This document shows positions 11,780-21,426 of a stretch of DNA of 64,000 bases, one piece after another. The DNA is taken from contig CAVYJC010000011.1 in assembly GCA_963768715.1 (NCBI GenBank), positions 372,001-436,000 of the forward strand. Reading direction: 5' to 3'. Below the pieces are notes generated by a model, which saw nothing but the letters and a program-made list of their open reading frames with translations, searched no databases and had not been told where the DNA came from. Positions within the stretch are counted from its first letter, which is position 1; the number at the start of each line of letters is the position of its first letter. Position numbers and translations under genes: made by a program. This DNA comes from DATKEJ01 sp963768715. GTDB taxonomy: Bacteria; Bacteroidota; Rhodothermia; Rhodothermales; DATKEJ01.

Positions 11780-12195
11780 TCCTCGGATGTGGGATCGGAA
11801 TGCTTCTCGACGGGCAGGTCGTCTTCCGCGGCCGTTTCGCGGCCGGCCCGCTCCTTGCGCGCTTCGCTGAGAAGTTCTTCGATGCGTGCGGCGTGATTGA
11901 GGGAATCGTCGAGCATCAGCCGAATCTCAGGTATGTGTCGTACCTGGTGGCGAATGCGCGATGCTAGTTCTGACCGGATGCGTGGGGTCAGTTCTTCGAG
12001 GCGCTGGAATGCATTGACGCGCTGCTCCTGCGTGTCGCCGAGACAACTGACGTAGATGTAGGCGATCGAGAGATCTCTGTTGACTCGCGCCTCGGTTACA
12101 GTGAACATCCCCGGCGCTGCGTCCTGAAAAGACTGGAGAATGTGGGCAACCTCACGTTGCACCAGACGCGATACGCGCTCTGTACGAATACTCAT
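11776..12195 (-). CDS. rbfA: Ribosome-binding factor A
   Basis: KH-fold maturation factor for the 16S rRNA 5' end and 30S subunit. 139 aa. Recognisable by SIRTERVSRLVQREVAHIL at the N-terminus, the AYIYVSCLGD strand, and VRHIPEIRLMLDDSLNHAARIEEL-type C-terminal core. A short acidic tail follows. Sits between infB (27-base gap) and truB (4-base overlap), the canonical position. Confidence 0.96.
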   Translation of the reverse strand: MSIRTERVSRLVQREVAHILQSFQDAAPGMFTVTEARVNRDLSIAYIYVSCLGDTQEQRVNAFQRLEELTPRIRSELASRIRHQVRHIPEIRLMLDDSLNHAARIEELLSEARKERAGRETAAEDDLPVEKHSDPTSEE

Positions 12196-12222
12196 TTCCG
12201 ACCTGTGAAAGAGCGTTACCTG

Positions 12223-14970
12223 TCAGACGGGAAGCTGGCGCCTGGTCTCGATTACTTCGTACGCCTCGATGTGGTCACCGACCTTGATATCGCGATATCG
12301 TTCGATAGAGACGCCACATTCGTATCCCGACGTAACTTCCTTTACGTCATCCTTGAATCGACGCAGCGATCCGAGTTCTCCCTCGAAAATCACGACGCCG
12401 TCACGAATGAGGCGGATTCGGTCCTGTCGACGAATCTTTCCTTCAACCACGTAGCAACCGGCAACGACGCCGATCTTCGGAAGCTTGAAGGTGTCGCGCA
12501 CCTCGAGTGTACCGAGCGTCTTCTCTGAAACGTCGGGCGAAAGCATGCCCTCGAGTGCGTCGCGAACATCCTCGATCGCGTTGTAAATGATCGAGTACAG
12601 CCTGATGTCGATCTCTTCCCGTTCAGCGATCGACCGAACTCCGGGAATGGGTCTCACCTGGAATCCGATGATGACTGCATCCGATGCCGAGGCGAGCATA
12701 ACGTCACCTTCATTGATTGCACCGACGCCTGAGTGGATGATATTGACCTGCACTTCGTCCGACGAAAGCTGCAAGAGCGCGTCGGTAAGGGCTTCGACAG
12801 ATCCCCCCACGTCGGCCTTGACGATCAGATTCAGGGCCTGAATATCGCCCAGCGCGAGGCGGCGCCCGACGTCGTCCAGCGTGATGTGCTTGCGCATGCG
12901 AAGCGTCTGCTCGCGCTGGATTTGCTGTCTGCCATGTGCAATTTCGCGGGCTTCCCGTTCGTCCTCGAGCACGACGACGCGATCCCCTACTTCCGGTGTG
13001 CCGGCCAGTCCAAGAATAAGCGCTGGTTGAGACGGTCCGGCCTCCTGGACGCGAGTCTCCCGCTCGTCAAACATGGCGCGGACTCGCCCGTAATGGGCGC
13101 CGGCGATGAACGTGTCGCCTTGGTGGATGGTCCCGTTCTGCACGAGAACTGTCGTGACTACGCCTCGGCCCTTGTCGACCCTGCTTTCGATGACGGTCCC
13201 GATGCCCTCTCGATCAGGATTCGCAGTCAACTCCAGAACGTCAGCTTCGAGTAGCACCTTTTCGAGCAGATCGTCGACGCCCTCACCCGATTTTGCGGAT
13301 ACGAGCGCAGCCTGGACCTTGCCGCCATATTGTTCGACCAGCACGTTTTCGTCTGCGAGACCCTGCATCACCTTCTCAGGGTTGGCGTCTGCCTTGTCAA
13401 TCTTGTTGATCGCGACGATTATGGGCACGCCTGCGGCCTTGGCGTGGTTGATGGCCTCCACGGTCTGCGGCATGACGGCGTCGTCTGCGGCAACGACCAG
13501 GATTACCGCGTCGGTTACCTGTGCGCCGCGCGCGCGCATGGCGGTGAAGGCCTGGTGACCCGGCGTATCGAGGAACGTGATCCGCCGGCCGTCCTTCATT
13601 ACGACTTGGTAGGCGCCGATGTGCTGCGTGATGCCCCCCGACTCACCGCCCACGACGTTGTCTTTTCGAATGTAATCGAGCAGCGACGTTTTCCCGTGAT
13701 CGACGTGGCCCATGACAGTGACAACCGGACTACGCGGCTTCAGATCTTCGGGGTTATCATCTTCAATTAGAAGGTCGTCTGTCCCAAGATCCTTGACGAA
13801 CTCAACGTCGAAGTTGAACTCATCGGCAATGAGCGTGATCGTATCCGCATCGAGTCGCTGGTTGATAGAGACGATAGTGCCGAGCTCGAGACAAACGCGA
13901 ATGATCTCGGTGACGGCGACGTTCATATTGTCGGCCAGCTCGCTCGCAGTGATGAACTCCATGATGTGGAGAACGCCTGCATCTACCTGCGCTTCTTCGG
14001 CCTCGCGCTGGCGCTGGGCTGCGTGCTCTTCACGTCGTTGGCGGCGACGGCGCTGGCGGACGCGGCTGGATGACTGCTCAATGTTGCGCAGGGTCTCCTG
14101 AACGGCCTGATCGACTTGCTCCTGATCGACGGATGGACCCTTGCGCTTTCGCTTCTTCTTGCTCGCGGCATCGGCCGGGGTCGGCTTGGTGGTCCCCGTT
14201 CCGTCAGTCGACGTCTTATCATCGTCTTTCTTCTTCCGCCGCCGTTTGCGACGACGGCGCGTTTCACCCGACTGCTCAATGTTGCCGAGATCGACCTTGC
14301 CGAGAACGCGTGGTCCGGTCAGTGTGTAACGGCCCGCCTTGATCAGCTTTCCATCATCGCCGTCTTCTTGTGGCGCCTCGGCGTCTGCTTCCGGCGTTCC
14401 GGCTTCGGACTCAATTTCCACCTCGGCAGCCGGCTCTTCCTCAGGTTCTTCCGCGACCGGAGCAGCCGCTTCCGTTTCCTCGTCGGTAGATTGGGTTCCT
14501 TCCTCCTCTTCGACCGTTTCCGATTCGGCTGTAATCTCGGGTTCAGATTCCGGTTCGGGTTCGGGTTCGGGCTCGGGTTCGGGCTCCGACTCTTCGACGG
14601 TGGGGACTTCCTCGGGTTCGGGCTCGGGCTGGGGCTCAGGTTCAGGTTCGGGTTCGGGCGCGGCGACCTCATCTTCGACCGCCTCGGTTTCGTCTTCCGT
14701 ACCCGTCTCCAGGTGCTCGAGGGTTGGACCCTCTTCAATCATGCCTTCTCGGCGCAGCTCTCGGACTCTTTTGACGTGCCGTTCTACAGCCTGTTTCTCG
14801 TCCGCAAAGGCCCCGAGAACTTTCTCGTAAACCTCTGGGCTCAGACGCGCATTCGGACCCGAGCCTTCCATCTCGAGCCCCTGATCGTCGAGATACTCGA
14901 GAAGCGTGTTACGCGCAACATTAAGCTCGCGCAACACTTTGAAAAGCCGAACACCTTTTGAACTCACCAT
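12223..14970 (-). CDS. infB: Translation initiation factor IF-2
   Basis: GTPase that brings fMet-tRNA to the 30S subunit and promotes subunit joining. 915 aa. Residues 1-50 form an IF2N-type fold (VRLFKVLRELNVARNTLLEYL); 95-200 is a highly acidic low-complexity linker including a Pro-Glu repeat; 235-330 is basic and helical (RRRRKRRRKKKDD, RQRRRRQRREEHAAQRQR); 333 onwards is a second IF2N domain, then the G domain with GHVDHGKT at 421-428 and DTPGHQAFTAM, and C-domains to the end. The order nusA-infB-rbfA is universal. The long charged linker is typical of Bacteroidota IF2 in kind. Confidence 0.98.
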   Translation of the reverse strand: MVSSKGVRLFKVLRELNVARNTLLEYLDDQGLEMEGSGPNARLSPEVYEKVLGAFADEKQAVERHVKRVRELRREGMIEEGPTLEHLETGTEDETEAVEDEVAAPEPEPEPEPQPEPEPEEVPTVEESEPEPEPEPEPEPESEPEITAESETVEEEEGTQSTDEETEAAAPVAEEPEEEPAAEVEIESEAGTPEADAEAPQEDGDDGKLIKAGRYTLTGPRVLGKVDLGNIEQSGETRRRRKRRRKKKDDDKTSTDGTGTTKPTPADAASKKKRKRKGPSVDQEQVDQAVQETLRNIEQSSSRVRQRRRRQRREEHAAQRQREAEEAQVDAGVLHIMEFITASELADNMNVAVTEIIRVCLELGTIVSINQRLDADTITLIADEFNFDVEFVKDLGTDDLLIEDDNPEDLKPRSPVVTVMGHVDHGKTSLLDYIRKDNVVGGESGGITQHIGAYQVVMKDGRRITFLDTPGHQAFTAMRARGAQVTDAVILVVAADDAVMPQTVEAINHAKAAGVPIIVAINKIDKADANPEKVMQGLADENVLVEQYGGKVQAALVSAKSGEGVDDLLEKVLLEADVLELTANPDREGIGTVIESRVDKGRGVVTTVLVQNGTIHQGDTFIAGAHYGRVRAMFDERETRVQEAGPSQPALILGLAGTPEVGDRVVVLEDEREAREIAHGRQQIQREQTLRMRKHITLDDVGRRLALGDIQALNLIVKADVGGSVEALTDALLQLSSDEVQVNIIHSGVGAINEGDVMLASASDAVIIGFQVRPIPGVRSIAEREEIDIRLYSIIYNAIEDVRDALEGMLSPDVSEKTLGTLEVRDTFKLPKIGVVAGCYVVEGKIRRQDRIRLIRDGVVIFEGELGSLRRFKDDVKEVTSGYECGVSIERYRDIKVGDHIEAYEVIETRRQLPV
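14521..14661 (-). repeat. Imperfect hexanucleotide repeat coding for Pro-Glu repeats in IF2
   Basis: On the plus strand this tract is a run of imperfect six-base units of the form TCGGGY (for example GGTTCGGGTTCGGGCTCGGG). On the coding strand it yields about twenty Pro-Glu dipeptides in two blocks (PEPEPEPEPQPEPEPEE and EPEPEPEPEPEPESEPE) at residues 104-150 of IF2. The unit length is a multiple of three, so gain or loss of units keeps the frame and would only change linker length. Confidence 0.85.
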
Positions 14971-15009
14971 ATCGTATTGCAGAAATTCCCTTAACCGAGT
15001 GTACGGGCG

Positions 15010-16284
15010 TTAAACCTGCTCTCCTTCTCCTTCGTCCTCAAATTCAGCACGCATCAAAGCACGAATGTGCTCCGACAACTCGGTTTCGAATCCCGCCCGG
15101 CGGCTCAGTTCCTCAACCGAGAGGTCGAGGACCGCTTTGGCCGAGTCGCAGCCGATTCCACGGAGCCGTTCGATGATTTCGGATGACAATTCGTCGTCGA
15201 ACTCATCGATGTCGAGGTCCTCCTCGCCTTCGGGAATCTCACGATAAACGTCGATTTCGAAACCGGACAGTTTTGAGGCGAGGCGGATATTCTGACCTCC
15301 CCGCCCGATAGCGAGACTGACCTCGTCGGGATTAACGACTACGCGTGCCCGAGGTGGCTTTTCTTCGCGGAACAGCACCACGGAAACGGGTTTGGCCGGC
15401 GCAATAGCGCGGCCGATGAGCTCTATCGAGTCGTCGGACCATGCGATCACGTCGATGTTCTCGTTCGACAGCTCGCGGACCACCGAGTGAATCCTCACCC
15501 CCTTCATGCCCACACATGCCCCGACGGGATCGATCCTTTCATCGTAACTCACGACGGCTACTTTGGCACGGTCTCCAGGCTCACGCACGATCTTCTTGAT
15601 CTCGACAATTCCGTCGACGCCGTCGTTCATCTCCGGTACTTCCAGCTCGAACAAACGCTCCATGAAGACCGGATCGGCACGCGAAATGATGACCTGCGGG
15701 TTGCTCCCGAGGTCTCTCGTCACATCCTTCACCACCGCCCGAATCATGTCGCCCTTGCGGTAGCGATCACGGTAGATCTGCTCCTCTTTCGGAAGCACGA
15801 GCTCTACCTTGTTATGAATGACGAGCACCTCGCGTTTGCGGATCTGATAAATCTCCCCAACGACGATTTCTCCGATCAGCTCGGAGTACTCCCGTACGAT
15901 CTTCTCCTTTTCGAAATCACGAATCTTCTGACTGAAGGTCTGCCTCGCCATCATGATGGCACGGCGACCGAAATCACCAATGAACACCTCGTTGGCAACT
16001 TCGTCGCCTACCTCAGACTCGTCGTCAACTCGAACGGCATCCGAGTGCTCGATCTGGGTAACGGGATCCTCCAGGTTCATGTCTTCGACAACCTCACGGA
16101 TGTGGTAGATCTGGATATCTCCGTTGTCCGGATTGAAGATGATGTCGAACGACTCGTCGGATCCGTACCGCTTCTTGATCATGGCTCGGAAGACGTCCTC
16201 AAGGATCATCTGCAGGGCGTCGCGATCGATGCCCTTCTCCCGTGCTATCTCGGCAAATGACGATACAAGATTTACACTTTGCAT
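15010..16284 (-). CDS. nusA: Transcription termination/antitermination factor NusA
   Basis: RNA polymerase elongation factor controlling pausing, intrinsic termination and antitermination. 424 aa: an N-terminal RNAP-binding domain (to about 125), an S1 domain (GEIVVGEIYQIRKREVLVI), two KH domains (VGACVGMKGVRIHSVVREL and EVSLAIGRGGQNIRLASKL) and an acidic C-terminal region with one helix-hairpin-like segment (IERLRGIGCDSAKAVLDL). The E. coli-type duplicated acidic repeats are not present. Lies between rimP (40-base gap) and infB (39-base gap). Its own operon leader carries terminators (16797-16878), which raises the possibility of autoregulation. Confidence 0.97.
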   Translation of the reverse strand: MQSVNLVSSFAEIAREKGIDRDALQMILEDVFRAMIKKRYGSDESFDIIFNPDNGDIQIYHIREVVEDMNLEDPVTQIEHSDAVRVDDESEVGDEVANEVFIGDFGRRAIMMARQTFSQKIRDFEKEKIVREYSELIGEIVVGEIYQIRKREVLVIHNKVELVLPKEEQIYRDRYRKGDMIRAVVKDVTRDLGSNPQVIISRADPVFMERLFELEVPEMNDGVDGIVEIKKIVREPGDRAKVAVVSYDERIDPVGACVGMKGVRIHSVVRELSNENIDVIAWSDDSIELIGRAIAPAKPVSVVLFREEKPPRARVVVNPDEVSLAIGRGGQNIRLASKLSGFEIDVYREIPEGEEDLDIDEFDDELSSEIIERLRGIGCDSAKAVLDLSVEELSRRAGFETELSEHIRALMRAEFEDEGEGEQV

Positions 16285-16324
16285 CCTGTTCTATAAATAT
16301 TGCTGTTACTCTCTTTGCACTCTA

Positions 16325-16789
16325 CTACCAGGCAGTCTTTACCACTGCCTTGCGGATTGACCTCAGCGGCAGCGTGATTTCTCCCGCTGCTGCTTCAATG
16401 CGCACGGCGTCTTCAGCTGCGCCCAGGAGACGTCCCTCGATCGTCGTCTCGGTGTTCTCTATGTCCTCGACCTCCAGGCGAACGTCACGACCTACGTTGC
16501 GCGCGTATTGTCGCGGGAGAAGCAGGGAACGGTCCAGTCCCGGCGAAGACACACTCAACTCGAAACCATTCGGGCAAATACCGGCTTCCTCGATTCGGCT
16601 GTGAAGCTCACGGCTGATCGTTGCACAGTTCCCAATATCGATACCTTCATCGCCATCCAGATAGACACCGATGATGGGTGCACGGGCCGTACCTTTGGCC
16701 GTCACTTCGACACGGAAGAACGTCGTCTCCCGAAGTATCTCGTCGACCAGTCTGTCGACGTGCTCTCGTACGTCCGTCAAATGCGGCAT
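16325..16789 (-). CDS. rimP: Ribosome maturation factor RimP
   Basis: Late assembly factor for the 30S subunit. 154 aa, the normal size. Two-domain layout: an N-terminal alpha/beta domain with VYLDGDEGIDIGNCATISREL and a C-terminal SH3-like domain (NVGRDVRLEVEDIENTET). ELSVSSPGLDRSL is the family signature. It is the first gene of the rimP-nusA-infB operon. The ATG lies only 7 bases after the U-tract of a strong terminator hairpin, and no clear Shine-Dalgarno sequence precedes it (GTAGCAG only). Confidence 0.96.
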   Translation of the reverse strand: MPHLTDVREHVDRLVDEILRETTFFRVEVTAKGTARAPIIGVYLDGDEGIDIGNCATISRELHSRIEEAGICPNGFELSVSSPGLDRSLLLPRQYARNVGRDVRLEVEDIENTETTIEGRLLGAAEDAVRIEAAAGEITLPLRSIRKAVVKTAW

Positions 16790-16796
16790 CTGCTAC

Positions 16797-16829
16797 AAAA
16801 AAAAGCGCCTGTTCCCGGCAGAACAGGCG
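16797..16829 (-). terminator. Intrinsic terminator/attenuator T2, immediately upstream of rimP
   Basis: On the minus strand: stem CGCCTGTTC, loop TGCCGG, perfect 9-bp complement GAACAGGCG, then C and eight T. This is a textbook Rho-independent terminator. Its U-tract ends 7 bases before the rimP ATG, so no promoter can fit between it and the gene; rimP mRNA must be made through it, or start inside it. Confidence 0.9.
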
Positions 16830-16847
16830 TATCAAAGCACTCGTTCT

Positions 16848-16878
16848 AAAAAAAAAGGGCGGTTTCCTAGAAACCCCC
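16848..16878 (-). terminator. Intrinsic terminator/attenuator T1 upstream of rimP
   Basis: On the minus strand: GGGGGTTTC, a three-base loop TAG, and GAAACCGCCC (one bulged base), followed by nine T. Nine base pairs with a long T-tract make a strong intrinsic terminator. It lies 88 bases past the nadB stop and 18 bases ahead of T2, so the two form a tandem pair. It could serve as the nadB terminator, a leader attenuator for rimP, or both. Confidence 0.9.
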
Positions 16879-16902
16879 TGCGCTACCCAACAGCCGGGAA
16901 GA

Positions 16903-16933
16903 CAAATAATATAACACTTCCGGCGATTATCAA
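16903..16933 (-). promoter_or_regulatory. Candidate promoter for the rimP-nusA-infB operon
   Basis: Minus-strand TTG (16933-16931), a 19-base spacer, then TATTATTTG (16911-16903), one base longer than the Bacteroidota -7 consensus TAnnTTTG. Located after the nadB stop and before both terminators, so a transcript starting near 16896 would carry both hairpins in its leader. Assignment rests on consensus likeness only. Confidence 0.45.
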
Positions 16934-16965
16934 CCGAATTCCGCCGCCAGATGTTTCCTCATCAG

Positions 16966-18555
16966 TCAGATCAACGTATCACGCAGTTCGAGCGGGTTAG
17001 TTTCGGGGAAGTCGGTCGTGAAATGCAGGCCGCGGCTCTCCTTTCTCATGCCTGCGCAGCGAACGATCAGGTACCCCACGGCGATCAGATTCCGCAATTC
17101 GCAAAGCTCGACGGAGACACGCACACCTGCGTAGAATTCTTCCGTTTCTTCATAGAGCAGCCTGAGGCGTCGCGAAGCCCGTTCGAGGCGAAGCGTCGAG
17201 CGCACGATGCCGACGTAGTCTGACATGATACGTTGGAGCTCCTCGCGGTTGTGACTGACCAGGATCCACTCGTTCGGTTTTACCATCCCTGCATCATCCC
17301 AGGCTGGAATGCCCTCCTGCCAGCCGGTCGACTTGGCTCGTCTGATAGCGGGCTCGACCGCCCTGTCGGAAAACACGAGTGCTTCGAGCAACGAGTTGCT
17401 GGCCAATCGGTTGGCGCCGTGAAGCCCCGTGCACGTGACTTCACCACAGGCAAATAGCCCGCCAATGGACGTGCGTCCCTCCATGTCGGTCACCACGCCG
17501 CCGCAAATGTAGTGAGCGGCCGGAACCACCGGAATTGGCTCATTCGTAATGTCGATTCCATAGCGGCGGCAGGTTTCTGCGATCGCCGGAAATTCGTCGA
17601 GTATCTCCTCTGCGCCCTTGTGTGAGATGTCCAACCAGACATGCGCTTCGCCACGCTGCTTGAGTTCGTTGTCGATTGCGCGTGCGACGATATCACGGGG
17701 AGCCAGTTCACCGCGTTCGTCGTAGCGCTTCATGAACCGATCGCCCCCTTTGTTGTAGAGGATCCCGCCCGCTCCCCTTACTGCCTCACTGATCAGGACG
17801 CGATTCGCATCGGGATGTGACAGGGCAGTCGGATGAAACTGGACGAACTCGAGGTTCGCAAGACGCGCCTTGGCGCGGTAGGCCATGGCAATACCGTCTC
17901 CGGTGGCAACAGCGGGATTCGTGGTGTGCAGATAGGCCTCGCCGGCTCCCCCACTAGCGAGCAGCGTGACCTTCGATAGAAAAGTGATGACCTGATCGTT
18001 TTGCTCATCGAGCACGTACGCGCCGAAACAGGTGATGTCAGGCCGCACTCTCGTCACGACTTGGCCCAGATGGTGCTCCGTGATCAACTCAAGCGCAAAA
18101 TGGTATGGATAGATCGTGATGTTCGGATGCCGGCCTACAACGTCGAGCAAGGCGCGTTCGATCTCGCGCCCGGTGGTATCGCGGGAGTGGACGATCCGAT
18201 TCGTCGAATGTCCTCCCTCACGGCCCAGGTTGAGATGATCACCGTCCCTGGAAAATTCGGCGCCCAGTTTCTGCAGATAGCGGATGCATGCCGGTCCCTC
18301 CCGAACAACCAACTCAACGACTTCACGGTTGCACAGGCCCGCGCCCGCCTCGAGCGTATCGGCGATGTGCTCCTCGAAAGAATCCTCCGGATCAATCACG
18401 GCGGCGATGCCGCCCTGCGCATAGTTCGTATTCGACTCGGCCGAATCTTTCTTCGTAACGACAGCGACCGATCCGTGCTCTGCGGCCTTGAGAGCAAATG
18501 TCAGGCCTGCAACTCCGCTTCCAATAACAAGAAAGTCTACGCGTTCTTTGCTCAC
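16966..18555 (-). CDS. nadB: L-aspartate oxidase
   Basis: FAD enzyme that oxidises L-aspartate to iminoaspartate, the first step of de novo NAD synthesis from aspartate. 529 aa. The dinucleotide fold FLVIGSGVAGLTFALKA is at the start, followed by TKKDSAESNTNYAQGGIA, and HPTALSHPDANRVLISEAV, GGILYNKGGDRFM and ICGGVVTDMEGRTSIGGLFA are diagnostic of NadB/SdhA. Absence of the SdhA flavinylation histidine context and the NadB-type ending favour NadB. Starts with GTG. The stop is 20 bases past prfB in transcription order. nadA and nadC are not in the window. See kynU/haoO for a second route to quinolinate. Confidence 0.93.
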   Translation of the reverse strand: MSKERVDFLVIGSGVAGLTFALKAAEHGSVAVVTKKDSAESNTNYAQGGIAAVIDPEDSFEEHIADTLEAGAGLCNREVVELVVREGPACIRYLQKLGAEFSRDGDHLNLGREGGHSTNRIVHSRDTTGREIERALLDVVGRHPNITIYPYHFALELITEHHLGQVVTRVRPDITCFGAYVLDEQNDQVITFLSKVTLLASGGAGEAYLHTTNPAVATGDGIAMAYRAKARLANLEFVQFHPTALSHPDANRVLISEAVRGAGGILYNKGGDRFMKRYDERGELAPRDIVARAIDNELKQRGEAHVWLDISHKGAEEILDEFPAIAETCRRYGIDITNEPIPVVPAAHYICGGVVTDMEGRTSIGGLFACGEVTCTGLHGANRLASNSLLEALVFSDRAVEPAIRRAKSTGWQEGIPAWDDAGMVKPNEWILVSHNREELQRIMSDYVGIVRSTLRLERASRRLRLLYEETEEFYAGVRVSVELCELRNLIAVGYLIVRCAGMRKESRGLHFTTDFPETNPLELRDTLI

Positions 18556-18575
18556 CTTTGCGCCGTTTGAGATTG

Positions 18576-19713
18576 TCAGGCCAGACCTGACATCAGGCAG
18601 GCCTTAATAAATTGGTCGAGGTCACCATCCATTACGCCATGTACATCACTGGATTTAAGTTCGGTGCGATGATCGTTTACCATGGTGTAGGGCTGGAACA
18701 CATACGATCTGATCTGGCTCCCCCACTCGATCTTCTTCTTCGACTTCTCACGCTCACTCTTGGCGGCTTCCTGGATTTCTCGTTCGAGCTTGTAAATGCG
18801 ACTCTTGAGGAGCACCATCGCTTTCTCTCGATTCTGCAGTTGGCTGCGCTCCTCGGTGCACTCGGCGACGACTCTTGCCTCTTCTCCGTTCGAAAGTTCA
18901 CCAGTCCAGATCAGCCGGACGCCGGTCTCGACCTTGTTGACGTTCTGGCCGCCCTTTCCTCCGGAATGAAAGCGTTGCATTTCAACATCGTCGGTATTGA
19001 TATCTACGTCGATTGAATCGTCGATTTCAGGATACACGAAGACGGAGGCAAAAGAGGTATGCCGGCGCCCGCTGGAATCGAAGGGTGAAATCCGTACGAG
19101 ACGATGAACGCCGGATTCCGCTTTCAGGTAGCCGTACGCGAAGAGCCCCTGCATTCGGATCGTTGCGCTCTTGATGCCGGCGCCCTCGCCGGGCTGGTAT
19201 TCGAGCACCGTGACGTCGTAATTGTGATTCTCACCGTAGCGGACGTACATCCGGAAGAGCATGTCGGCCCAGTCCTGGCTCTCCGTTCCGCCTGCGCCGG
19301 GATTGATGGTAATAATGGCGTTGCGAGCGTCGTCCTCGTCTCGCAGCATATTGCGCAACTCGAGTTCTTCGATACGCTTTGTCAGGGCGCGGGCTTCACT
19401 CTGAATTTCCGCATCAAGGCCGGCCGCGTCTTCTTCGTCAGCCAGCTCGATCAAGGTTTCGATGTCCTCGACGGACTGTTTGACAGCCTCCCACTCATCG
19501 ATCCATGAACGCTCTGCGGCCAAGGTCTTCTCTACGCGGGTTGCCTCCTGCGGGTTGGACCAAAAGTCTTCCCTCAGTCTCTCTTTCTCAAGTTCGCTTG
19601 CTCGGGCCTCTCGATCAGCGATGTCAAAGATACCCCCCGAGCACGCGTGCGCGCTCTATCAGTTCTTGAATGCTCTCGCGTGTGAGAGATTCTTCCAGTG
19701 CGGAAGTGGCCAT
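18576..19713 (-). CDS. prfB: Peptide chain release factor 2 (programmed +1 frameshift)
   Basis: Recognises UGA and UAA stop codons and triggers peptide release. The gene starts at ATG 19713, reads 29 codons (MATSALEESLTRES...RVLGGYL), meets an in-frame TGA at 19626-19624, and continues in the +1 frame to 18576, giving about 378 aa. The codon-recognition tripeptide SPF is at 209-211 and the catalytic GGQ at 254-256 (HSGGKGGQNVNK), close to the E. coli positions. Reading only the main frame would lose the N-terminal segment. Sits 20 bases upstream of nadB and 28 bases after the small membrane protein. Confidence 0.96.
19623..19638 (-). promoter_or_regulatory. RF2 programmed +1 frameshift site
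   Basis: Minus strand GGGGGGTATCTTTGAC. This matches the known RF2 recoding site: an internal Shine-Dalgarno-like purine run, the slippery CTT codon, and an in-frame TGA followed by C. When RF2 is scarce, ribosomes slip from CUU to UUU and continue as Leu-Asp-Ile-Ala. It is the standard autoregulation of prfB. Confidence 0.95.
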
Positions 19714-19741
19714 TAGGTTGGTCGCTTTAGGTAATGGTGAT

Positions 19742-20094
19742 TCAGGCCTGGCGTCGCGTGCGAACCTCCAGCATCAGGCGCCTTGTCAGACCGCCGATGG
19801 TTCCTCCAAGCAGCCCGAGTACGAGCCCGATCAAGACGGTGACGACAACCACCATCACGCCCGACATGTTTCCAAAGAGACCTCCCGTGATCCGGAGAAA
19901 GCGCGCACTCTCAGGAGCGGCCGCTGCGAAATTGTACAGCACGAGCAGGCTCCAAGAGCATCCGACGGCAAGTGCGCCGACGAGCCACCCGAACCGCGGC
20001 ATGGCCAATCCGGCAACCGCCCCACCGACGATTGACCAGGGCCAGCCGAGAAACAGGTGAAATGCCAGCGCCACGATGAGTGAGGCGAGGAAGA

Positions 20095-20098
<4 letters not shown>
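19742..20098 (-). CDS. Small integral membrane protein of unknown function
   Basis: 118 aa, almost entirely hydrophobic, with about four predicted membrane segments (FLASLIVALAFHLFLG, IVGGAVAGLAMPRFG..LVGALAVG, SWSLLVLYNFAAAA, and MVVVVTVLIGLVLGLLGGTI) and a basic C-terminus (RRLMLEVRTRRQA). The ATG overlaps the stop of the upstream aminotransferase gene in an ATGA, and prfB begins 28 bases after its stop, which supports it being a real, cotranscribed gene. No family recognised. Confidence 0.7.
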
Positions 20099-21309
<1,211 letters not shown>

Positions 21310-21426
21310 TGGGTCGCCGTTGAAGGTGATCGTTTGCGACTGCAGATTGTCAAAGTAGCGGTTTTGAGAGAACTCCGACAAGGCCGTTGAGGGGTAACTA
21401 TTGAAAGCAACCCGAGAAGACTGATT

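Noticed and set aside
14116..14961. 281-codon plus-strand open frame rich in Phe, Gly, Arg and Leu
   Set aside because: It is the antisense of the infB low-complexity region; its composition is a by-product of the Pro-Glu and Lys-Arg codons on the coding strand.
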